Assembly: GCA_025642065.1 (NCBI GenBank)
Contig: JAODUP010000463.1
Span: forward strand, 62,001-126,000
Direction of reading: 5' to 3'
Source: Paralvinella palmiformis
Lineage: Eukaryota > Annelida > Polychaeta > Terebellida > Alvinellidae
Length of the DNA: 64,000 nt
In this document: positions 10,280 through 20,700 of the stretch, piece by piece
Position numbering within the stretch: the first letter of the stretch is position 1
Layout: the number at the start of each line of letters is the position of its first letter
Notes under the pieces: generated by a model
What the model saw: only the letters and a program-made list of their open reading frames with translations
The model's database searches: none
Told to the model about the DNA's origin: nothing
Translations under genes and position numbers: made by a program

Positions 10280-11240
10280 AAATACCGGGCCCGGTATCTA
10301 AACATGACGGCTGGATACCGACCGGATAATGATAAAAATTATACCGCGGGCCATTATCGGCCAGTTTGAGGCAAACGCCTGAGTGCCGTTTAGTCAATGC
10401 ATTGCTGCTTGAGCGCCATCTAGTGAATGAAGTATGCCGTCAAATTTTGTTGGCGATATGATCCAGATAGACGCGGATTTTAGAACAAAAAAGTGAGTTG
10501 AGTTTTTTCCCCATAATTTAGTGTCAGTTAGAAATTTTAAGGTTATATAACCGTCATCATTACATTGCTCTGTTGTAGTGAATATTCTGGTAAAACATTC
10601 CATTTGACTGAAAGAAAGATGATCAAATCAATTATTTCAATATTTTGACTCGTATATGTGTATAACTTGATGTTTTCCGTTCTGGATATCTAGATATATT
10701 GCTGTAGTAGTAGTAGTAGTTCAGGTTATACAAGAATGTTGATTACTGATAACGTTTTTTTAGGCTGTTTATTTCATGTAAATAATTAACTGTTTTTAAT
10801 TTATAGTATGCACTAATTGTATATATTATTGTTCTTTTTTTTAAAATAAAGTCTTTAGAATGCAGACTTTTTTGTATATTAAATACTATTTAATTGTAAT
10901 TAATCGGCCGATACTCAGTGTTACTGAGCTAGTATTAAAAATTACCAAATATGGAGTAATAATTGTATTATTGGAGTATTGGGATGTATTGGGACATTAT
11001 TGAAATGATAACGAATGCGTTAATAATTGTACTGATATAGCATCGACCTGATGACGGGACATTATTGGGTATATACCGTAAATATGTACCAAGTCGGTAT
11101 ACCAGACCGATACATAACGGTACTGTCTCATTTCTTACCCGTTAGTGTATACCGGACCGGTACCACCCCGAAGTGCTAAAATGTATCAGGTAGGTAACGT
11201 AGACGTTATCAGACCGATATCGGCTCAGTATTGCAATATT
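10280..11240. mobile_element. CCGG-rich relic, possible non-autonomous DNA transposon
   Basis: Both ends are dense in TACCGG/CCGGTA palindromes (TACCGGGCCCGGTA at 10283; TACCGGACCGGTA at 11149), while the middle is AT-rich. The middle carries a direct repeat of about 30 nt (GCCGTTTAGTCAATG at 10384; GCCATCTAGTGAATG at 10414), and GGGACATTATT recurs near 10,991 and 11,056. No transposase was seen and clear terminal repeats and duplications were not established. Confidence 0.4.
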
Positions 11241-11507
11241 AACCAGGGATTATGAGGTTTAAACGTCCTATAAACCCTACCTGGTACAATGAGGTCGAAC
11301 AAACTAGGACTGCTGCTAGTAGGATGTGCTTTTAACAAATGTGCTTCTTGTCATAGAATATTATTATTTAATATATAATGCCGGTTCTGTTGACTAAAGG
11401 TTTTTAGCCCATCTACACCACATTAGTTACTTGATGTTCATACGTTTAGGTATTTTCATTCATTATATTGCACAATATTTGTATTTGAACGTATTTCTAA
11501 GCATTTT

Positions 11508-11600
11508 GGGGATTCGCGGCTTTCCGATGGCGCCGTGTCTGGGGTTCTGAGCCGCAAACCTCAACGTTCTGGGTTCGAATCCAGCTTTTACCGTATACAC
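11508..11600 (+). mobile_element. tRNA-like SINE head, unassigned family
   Basis: It has an A-box-like CGATGGCGCCGTGTCTGGGG and B box GGGTTCGAATCCAGC at tRNA-like spacing, with no acceptor-stem pairing. It joins unrelated sequence that leads into the decayed LINE tail. Confidence 0.5.
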
Positions 11601-11738
11601 ACCAATTCGTCAAAACTACTTTGGCTACTTGTTATCAGCATTTCCGACTCAAGATTTTAACAACAACTTATAAATCTATTAATGACATGGCATCTGAATA
11701 GCTTTGTGAACTGGAGTCTATTATGATGTCATCCCTAA

Positions 11739-11890
11739 AACTCAGGTCATCCAGTCAGATACTGTTGCAGCTATAGGTAGGCTACCCGTTTCTCACCTCA
11801 AATCATAATGGGGATTGTGCATTTGTGAAACAGGTTTCAGAAATGCATCGTTTCTAGATAAGCTTAAATTTGTCATGAAAGCTCACTTCA
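11739..11890 (+). pseudogene. Second copy of the LINE RT C-terminus, decayed
   Basis: The plus strand reads SSSQILLQ, then LP.SHLKS, GDCAF, and RNASFLDKLKFVMKAHFKRV in shifted frames. It is colinear with the C-terminal fragment at 3.4-3.6 kb on the other strand, but has stops, shifts and a gap of about 13 codons. It lies just upstream of the numb promoter candidate. Confidence 0.6.
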
Positions 11891-11984
11891 AACGTGTGTT
11901 TGTGTGTTTTGTTTATATTTAATAACTGTGTGAGTTAAGATAACAACATTCTGTCTGTGAGTGTTCGTGCAATGACCTGTTTAC

Positions 11985-12080
11985 ACGCTCACCTGTACGG
12001 TAAAATCTTTAATATTTAGCTGCATTCACCAGATGGCGGCACCACTCGGAAGACTTTGTTACTGCTCGCGCATGCGCTAT
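11985..12080 (+). promoter_or_regulatory. Candidate numb core promoter (NRF-1 and YY1-type motifs)
   Basis: This is a GC-rich island in AT-rich surroundings. It holds an exact NRF-1 palindrome, GCGCATGCGC, at 12068-12077 and a YY1-like AGATGGCGGC at 12031-12040. In other animals YY1 sites of this orientation commonly lie just downstream of the start site, which would put transcription initiation near 12,010-12,030. No TATA box is obvious. The plus-strand donor at 12,411 supports a first exon here. The placement is inference. Confidence 0.45.
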
Positions 12081-12410
12081 GTGCAATGGCGATATGGTGG
12101 CTCGGTGGTTTGGTTTTGTTAAGTATGCGGCGAAATAATTTCTGAATTGCTGGAAACGGTACGCGTCGTTCACATCGGCAAACAGCCGTATTGTCTAATA
12201 TGTCCAGGAATGAAATGATGCCTATTCGCCTTGGAAACAATGGATATTTTATAGCAAATCGATCGTAAAAAGTCATGTGAACAAGCGACATTTCATTTCA
12301 GCCTACATAGATAGAACTGGTTTTCGACGACCGAGTTACATCGTTTCCAAGTGATTAAGGATATTGTTGTTGCTGATAAAGGCATAGGACTGTGTGGATA
12401 TTATAATTAG
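12025..12410 (+). other. numb: Candidate numb 5'UTR exon 1 (non-coding)
   Basis: The segment runs from the NRF-1/YY1-type promoter to a strong donor, AATTAG|GTAAGA, at 12411. It is CpG-rich at its 5' end and carries no long plus-strand reading frame. Joining it to the next candidate exon (14705) puts an in-frame TAG ahead of the first ATG, as expected for a leader. The start coordinate is approximate. It could instead be a first exon with a different partner; RNA data would be needed to fix it. Confidence 0.4.
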
Positions 12411-14704
12411 GTAAGAAAGCCAAAGCGGGCAATGTGGCCTTCCTGTCAAACAGACGTCGTTTTGTGTTTAGCCAGTATGATTAATCGTGATGATATATCT
12501 AGCTAGCTTGACAAGGAATATAGTTGGCTCTTCGGGCATGTTTCTAGGTCATTTACTTGGTCGCAGCATACGATGAACTGTCACCAATGTTTTCCCCGAT
12601 TTGTAACGAAATCTTCCGGGGCTAGCTTCGAGGGGTGGCCTAACCGGTTGTTACACGTTTCAAGTGGTTTCTACTGGTTGGGGTTTGGTGCAGTAGCTAT
12701 TATTATTCGCTGCATTGCAATGTGAATGCCAGTATTACTATTAACATAAACATTTTATTGTCACTGACGAATTCCTCAATTATGTAGATCTTGATTTTTT
12801 TATTGTGAGAATATTCTCATTAGAGTTTCTGGAAATTATTACCCATTGTGATTGTCAGTTCGTTTGTGTATTATAAAAACAAATTGTAGACACAACAGTT
12901 AGTATTTACATATACTCAATACTGGACAAGAACATGTTGTATACACAAACATATATAAACAACCATTGGCAAAACTATAAATATGTACATATAAGGCATT
13001 ATGTAGCATGAATAAAATTATCATTGATTAAATATGGGCTGACAGTGACATACAAAACCTTACCTAACCAACTCTACCACCTGATCCTCAATATTACGTA
13101 AGATTTTATCATTTATTGAAAAGTAGATGATGTGAGACAGCAGAAATACAGCATAGAAATTAGAACATTGGAACCTGACCCTCTTGACACCATTCACACA
13201 CAGAGCTCTATAGAGTTGCCCCGTCTGAGGAATATTCTGCGGCTCTAATTGGCTAAATCCAGATACCTGGATAACCTGTTTAGATGTAATCCTATCCTTC
13301 TCTGATGTGCCCACCAGAGCCTGTTTTATCGTTTTAACCAATGTTCAAACAACTGCACAGACTGTATGGTCATTCCATGCTAACTCCCCAAAAGCTCCAT
13401 GGTGACCATCTTGGATGTGTATGAAAAATCGCTCGTGTGTACATCTATATAAAGAATGGCTATGTGCAAAAGTTTCGATTATTGACAATTTTATGGTTGA
13501 TTTAACATAGGGGGGTCAGACTTCACATTTTTACAGGAATCATGGCTATATAAAGCCATTTTAAGCAGTCGTTTTGCAACATGTCAGACAGGTTACAAAA
13601 CAAAGCTAAGATTAGTTTTCTAACTTGCACACAGACCTGGTATTCTCATGTTTGGTTATTAATATTAGAGATAGAATGGTGATTGTCACTGGAATATCTT
13701 GCTGCAGCTACTGTGGGATTTACTTTACATGTAGGTTGCCTAAAATGTGACCCATTGTGTTTCAAGCTGTGTTAGGACTCATAAATTTAGGCATTTTTAC
13801 CAAGGTTAGAATTTAGCCCATGTTAAATTTGTTCAGCTCAAACCAGTGGGTTAGACCAAGGTTTTTGCTAGTTTAAACCAGTGGGTTTTCTCATGAAAGA
13901 CTATATTGATACACAATTTATTAAAAGGGATCTAACACTGTTGAAATTGAATCATGGTTTTATTGTCTTTCAAAGTATATGCACACGATACATGAATATG
14001 TTCTGGAGAACTCCAAATTTATGTTCTGTATATTGATAATAAACATACATATAATTTTCCATCTGTTTTATTCTATCACTTAATGATGAATTCGGCTTAA
14101 AAATTAGTGTCACCTGAACTAGAGGTTTACTTAGGGGCAGGTTGAACTTGCCAATTTTATTTTTGATGGTCCTTGGTATATACTCAGATGTTATGATGTT
14201 GCAGTGGAAATCCTTTTCACATGTAACTAGACTAATAATAATACTTGTGCTTGTGGGCTGCGTTTTTCTGTGATTTCATCCTTTGGCCAGTGCTGAAGCT
14301 AAAGAACTCAATTCTACCATAGAGTAACTTGGTTGTTAGCATGTGTAGACATTGTTGTTGTCAGAGTATTCTCTCTTCTCCTTCATAATATCTCTTTTGA
14401 CCAGATTCCTGTGCTATTACATACATTCAAGATGTTCATCCCAATAAACTATTTTATATGTGTTTATCATATGTTGTTCTGTTATCCCTCGAGTTTATTA
14501 TTTCCTATTCAAGCTAAGTTTACGTGCAGTGACTAAATGTTATCATTAAGCTGGGTGTGGTCTGGACAGCAGAACATCAATTGAAATATTCAGTTAATGT
14601 TTTTTTTTAAATGTTTAGCTGAGCTTATGCTCTGATTTGGGGTGTGTCAGAACAGCCATCTGTTAACATGGAATAGATCTGATTGTTGATTTCTTTGTTT
14701 CCAG
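12411..14704 (+). other. numb intron 1 (candidate)
   Basis: No gene is supported. It contains imprecise repeats of AAACCAGTGGGTT near 13,847-13,895, related in pattern to the GGTTTAGCCC repeats of the next intron. Minus-strand open stretch 13,060-13,341 is not convincingly coding. Confidence 0.4.
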
Positions 14705-14744
14705 CTGGTCAGAGGGACTCTAGTTCAGGATGGGAGGTAGCCAG
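14705..14744 (+). CDS. numb: numb exon 2: leader plus alternative start MGGSQ
   Basis: A strong acceptor (TTTGTTTCCAG) precedes 14705, and a donor, CAG|GTAATA, follows 14744. An ATG at 14730 with A at -3 and G at +4 opens MGGSQ. An in-frame TAG lies at 14721-14723, so this is the first usable start in the exon. The exon ends in phase 0 and joins the next exon (TTG CGT ACC ATG) without a shift, giving [16 protein letters not shown]. If it is skipped or not used, the protein starts at the ATG at 21007 and is 8 residues shorter. The exon is short, so the call rests on splice sites and phase only. Confidence 0.6.
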
Positions 14745-17700
14745 GTAATACAACTTGAAGGCAGATAGTTTATGTTGGTGCAGGGTATGGTCATAGGACA
14801 GTTTGGCAATCACTTATTAGTATTTCATCTTCTGATCGTCCGAATTAACAGCTGAATGACATTTGAGTGATGATGACAGCCAGGCAGATAACTGATTGGT
14901 GATGATGCATTGGTTTTGCTTCCATGTTTTAAAGAAATAATAGAATGGTATGCATTTCCTTGTCAGTCACTGTTGGTAAATAGGTACAACTGACTGCAAT
15001 CTAACTGAACAGATCAGAACATTTATACTTCCCCCAACACTCAGCAAGCTGCTAGAATAATGGCACAGATATCTCCAGAGACGGGCTAGGGCATTATGCT
15101 ACAAATCTCGAGGTTGTGAGTTCGAATCTGACTCATGTGTTCTTTTGTGGGATGTTTCTCTGGAGAGTTGCCCCTTGGATATAATACGACGTCCCTTGGT
15201 GGTTTGAGCACCGAGTTTCAAACCTCCATGCTGTTGGTTCAAATTCAGTACATATTTAATGTTCGCTGGTGTGGCTGGGGAGTGGCCATATGACCCAGGT
15301 GTAACAACTGCCGATGCGTAACAAACCAATCACTCCCAAAACAGTCAGGATTCATTGACAGATTTAAATCAATTCGTTTTATCATTATTTCATTAAGATG
15401 AAGTTTATCACTTTCACACAATTGACAATCTGGTGGTTTTACTACATATGGATAATTATTATGTCTGACCTGCTCTTTTAATCTGGCTGTTCCTGTGGTG
15501 CACTTGTTAGGGCATTGTGTTGATAGCTTCCATGTTGTCATCTCAAATCGGACTCATGCCTGTGTTGGTGGCGTGTTTCCGTGTCTGACCAGGATTGAGA
15601 CTAAAGAGTTGTTGTCTTCTTGTAGACCTAATTAGACGAACTAGTGAAGTGGCCTATATCTGGTTTCAGATAATCGGTTTTGCAATTAATGATCTTTTTT
15701 TCTAGTCAGTGTGATCGATTGACTGTTATAGTACCGGTTTATTATTCTACAGATCAGCAAACTTTATAGGGCTCAATGTTTCAAGCATTTTGCTTGTTTT
15801 GGGAGACTAATAATCATCTCTGTTATCAGTCTTTATTAATACATGTCTTGCTGTGGCCATTTTAATTACATGTGTTTATGTCAATTTTATATCCTGCTGT
15901 GAATTAGCCATTTATTTAGAGTAATTTATTACTGGACGTTTAGATTGAGATAGTGCACACATAAAGAAACTAGTGATCTTTTGACCTAGTTATAATTCTA
16001 AGTGATAAAAGTAGGTAATGTTTATATAATATGTTCCTCTGCTTCAAATTTGAAGCTTGTTCGCATTGTTGGATGTGTAAAAGTTACCTTTACATGGGTA
16101 ACTAGAACATTCTGATGGTGCAGTGGTTAGAGCACTGCAAACCTCCAGATTGTTAGTTCAAATCCAGCTCAAACCTATATTTGTGTGACATGTTTCTCCA
16201 GATTAAATTGCCTCTTGGACAGGTGTGATCAGTGTTTAGGCTAAACAACTCAACTGAATTATATAGGTAACCGGGTGTGATTTTCAGACAATCAATAATA
16301 CATTTTTTTTGTATCTACTTAATGTAAATGTTCCATCGTGTTTCAAAATGTGATAGAATATTGCATTTGTAATTTTTTAGCTATGGTAATTTGAAGGAAA
16401 TACGCATGCTGTAGGAAATAGCTATATCTACTATTTGGTAACCCTTGAGGTAGGCAGCTATATAACTAGTCTCTAAATAGTACAACAATGGCAGATTTAA
16501 GTACATACCACTGTTAAATCGTAAGTATATGTGCTGGTTTAGTGTGAACCTCCACTTTACGTTTCTCTTGGAATTCAATATTTTTATGCTTTTATTAGAC
16601 ACAGGAAATATGGAAGGTATGTTTATATCATGGCTTGACCTAAGGACATAATACATTTGCACTCTGTCTGCTATTTAGAATCCGCAACGACATTTAATTT
16701 TAACGCAGAGCCATTAATATCAGCAATAATTTAATGACAGATGTATGTTATTGTTGATCTGTCATCCAGTGAGTGTACCAATAGTGAGGAAGAACACAGC
16801 ACTGTGTACATTTTGGTCAGGGGTTGAATCCCAGTGATACCTTTGTTTATGGGATGTATCTCCATAGCAACCCCCTCCCCTCAATGTGTGCCCTGTGTGG
16901 AGCGAGTTAGACAACATATACACATTCACCCATTACCATCCAGTAAGGAGGACACTCTGATAGCGCAGTGGTAAGATCATTGCACTACAAATCTCAGCCT
17001 TGTGTGTTCAGCTCCTACCTGTGATTGTTGGATGTATGCTTAAGAGATTGTCGCTCAGCCATATGTTCCAGGTGTGACCAGTGTCCATGCTAAACATATC
17101 ACTCACCTGTCCATCACCTTCCAATCAGATAGTAATTTATGACAGGAAAGCCCTGTATTAAAGAACCGGTAGTCAATTTGTGGAGTCAAATCTTGGTGAC
17201 CTCCCAGTTTTTTGCCTGTGACTCAAACCACTGAGCCACCAAGATCCAATATGGATGGCAGTGTGTGTGTGACATCCGAACATTTACCAAATGACAAATA
17301 ATTGTTACCGACACTAATGTGCTCAGGGCTTAAAGACCGAACAATCATTAATAACAGTGACATTAAACAGTAACAGTTATGCCAACAGTCTGAGTGACCT
17401 TTTTTCCCAGTCATCACTGTCATGACGTCTATAGATTATTTCCCAGTTGGATAGTTTCCTTTATCCCGCGCCATATCAGCAGCACCATTTGATCCCAGCC
17501 TGTATATTTAATTCGGTTTTTATGGCCCCGATCATTTATATAGATTAGTTTTACCATAGTGGTCTTATGTAAATTCTTGTACAGTTTCATTTTAAAAGCA
17601 TTAAATCTAATAAAATCTGACTGGATATGGGGTAAAGGAGGCCTATGACCCTGTATATACGAGTTTCAACTAAGATGAGTTTTTGTCTATAATGCCACCC

Positions 17701-20700
17701 CGTTATACTTCTTTCAGTTGCAAGTTTGTCCAGTCTGCTAATCAGTAGCTATATCGTTTGTTTAACTGTAAAGCATAATAAAAGCTACAAATTATGTTTG
17801 TACATCACTTCCATTGCCCGGTCTCTTTCATTGCTTGACGTTATAAACGCCAGAACGGGCATTAATTAACAATGACTGACACGGAAACAGGGTTATCTGG
17901 CCCTCTCTCTTTCTCTCTATAAGCTCACGCATTCCACTTGCCACAGTTGGCCTTATAGTTATGGTCTGTGGTATGTTACTGATTAGGTTCCTCTGTGAGT
18001 TGTACGCTTCCTGTGAGGCTGCCCTATGTCTAGTGTAGTTGTTATCTCGAACTAATATTATTGCAGATAATGTGCCCTGCTCGGTATGATAATCTAAGCC
18101 ACGGATACAGTTGGGACTAAGGGCGTGATGCGTACTTGAACTTCATAAGTTTATTAGCCCGTGTACAAACCATGCTGTGGCTATGCTGGCACTTGTGATC
18201 ACACTTGAGAGGTGTTCAAGATTAGTATTCCGTAATCTCCTGTTACAAGGTCACCTGTTCCCGATTTGATGACTTAACCAGCAGCTATATTGATAACTAG
18301 CGGGTAGTTATCAAAATACATGTATGACTTTATGATTTTAACCCAGTTTAGCCCAAAATGGAGGTTTAGCTAAACCTGGGTTTAGCCCAGCGAGCGGGTT
18401 AAACCTGGGTTTAGCCCAGCGAGCGGGTTAAACCTGCCAACCCTGAATAGGGGAGTAATTTGTGTAGAATGTAATGGGGTGCGCGCGTATGTGTCTGTGT
18501 GGGAAACAAGCTAAGTATAAGAACTATGCAAATGTATTGCTCTAGTGATAGAATCATTCTTACTAATCTTGGGCTGTTTAGATAAGACCAGTCTTTAAAA
18601 AAAATATCTATGTATATGGGTCGTAGGTCAGCTGACTATAGGTATAAGTTAAATATATGTATGATAGTGTTATTGTCAGTGTGCTTATCATCTCGGCTCG
18701 GGTGTGTGTATGTATGACTATATGGTTTATATGGCCAACATCTGTGATCCACAAATCCTCAGCTGATCCTAGACACTGTTATCTGACTAATCCGTCAGAT
18801 GTTGTCAGTGTCATCGATCAGACCAGATGCCAATCATTGCACCAACAGAATAAAAGTAAAGTGCGAATCTGTGTGGCCTAACTGGCAGCATGGTTGGCCA
18901 TGGACTTCCAGTACCTGGGTTCAAGCCCCAGTCTGAACTATGTCTGAAGGGTATTTCATCTGTTACCTTGTCTCTATTACATTACATTTGAGAGTTATTT
19001 GTTCGATTTAGCCTACTATGTCCACAATAAATGCACTAAGACAACAACGCTTATATCATTAGAATTAATAGAAGTGATGGTATAATAATTCAATGTTAAC
19101 AATTAGAAATATATTTTGTTTTGTGCAGGTATATTGTACTTTGAAATAATATTGCTTGGAATAAGTATCGTTTTTCCATTTTATACCCTTCCTACGTCAT
19201 ACATCTGTCTGTCTCATGTAAGATAAAGAAGTAATAATAGAACAACATCCTGTGTTATTCTACTCCTTCCGGTTAATTATTTGTGTATACATATATTATT
19301 CACATCTCATTTATTACAGAGGACAGAAGAACCGCTATCTCACTGAGGCATGTTTTAGAAGTTGGCAATTGAGGGTTAATTAATATGTGAAAAATTATTG
19401 TTGTTCACTAAATGAGTGCAGTACACGTGTTGTTATGTATATCAGTTAAGATACTGGCCAGCCCATGCCAGGAGCAAACTCTACCCAAGTAATAGTAGAC
19501 AACAATGATCGTTTTGAGTACGGCTTAGTATCTATTGTGGGCGTATGGGATGGCGACGGTCGGTAGATGTGTCAGCACTTTCAGTGCCGACGCTGAGACA
19601 TCGCAGGCCATGGTCACTGTAGCGTAAATGTTTTCCTGTCAGTGACTGAGCAGGCACGTCGCTTCAGTCATTCACTCCTACGGTGAAATACCTGCGCGTT
19701 TATTCACCTGTGATTTATTGGCCTGCCACGGCCCGGTGACCTTGCTACATTTTGTGCGCGTTCTGCGCCGAATGGTTTTGCCATCGAATTCGACGTTCAG
19801 CCAGTGTGTTGCCGTACTCTCTAATGTGGTCTGGTCTCCTGCGTTTGGCATTTCCTGGCAGTGAATTATTTTAACCAGCTGAAAAATGACTTACCACACT
19901 TCAGAGCTGACATCGTTTGTGTACTAGGATAAAAGCCAGTTCCGCGAAAAAGCAGATGTTGTTGATTCTGGCCAACAGTCCCCAATTTCAGACTTGGTAG
20001 GTAGGTACCTACTAAAGCCTGATGTAGAAGTGTGTGTGTGTGTGTGTTTGTTTGTTACATGCATTCCATTTCCATGAGCATTACGATGGGGAGAAAAGCC
20101 ACTTGAGAGTAGCGGATTTTAGGGTCTGATACTAGACATTCAACCAGCTCTAGGGTGTGTTATCATTAGGCAGACTTGGTGCTGGCTGTCGGGATGCAAG
20201 CGTTAATCGAAACAAGCCGCTTCGTTTATGGTAATCATGGGATCCGTGGCTTCTAACACAGAAATGTCGGTTAATTAAACAAGCCCGCAATCCAACTGCT
20301 GCCCTAACAACCGAGGCTACTATGATAATGTTATTTAGAAACCAAATAATTACGGTTAATTGCTGATACCGTCTAATCGAGACACATTACAGGATAACAA
20401 TGGCCGCTGCCATTCTGACGCTGATTGACTGAGTCTGCGAGTTCAGACTAATAATTTTTATTTCTAACAGGAACATTACTGTTTCTCTAGGCCTACCCAC
20501 CCCCACACACACACACACTTCGGTAATAATGAATAGTGATGAGATGAGAGTCGTTCCGGGATTTCCTGTCCCCAACTTAATCCACTTCGACCTGAGGAGT
20601 GACAGTTTGTTTTATAGCGTGTGTGTGTTCTAACTGTTGAAAATAATGAGTTACTTGTTTCTCTTACCAGCAGCAGCCTCTGTGGTTTGAGTGAGTGTGT

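Noticed and set aside
12016..12291. Minus-strand 91-codon protein
   Set aside because: It lies antisense across the NRF-1/YY1 promoter and leader exon. Composition follows the GC-rich promoter, and no splice or start support was seen.
15099..15541. One 98-codon minus-strand gene
   Set aside because: Most of it crosses two SINE family-B fragments; only the central part is unexplained, and that is reported as a finding.
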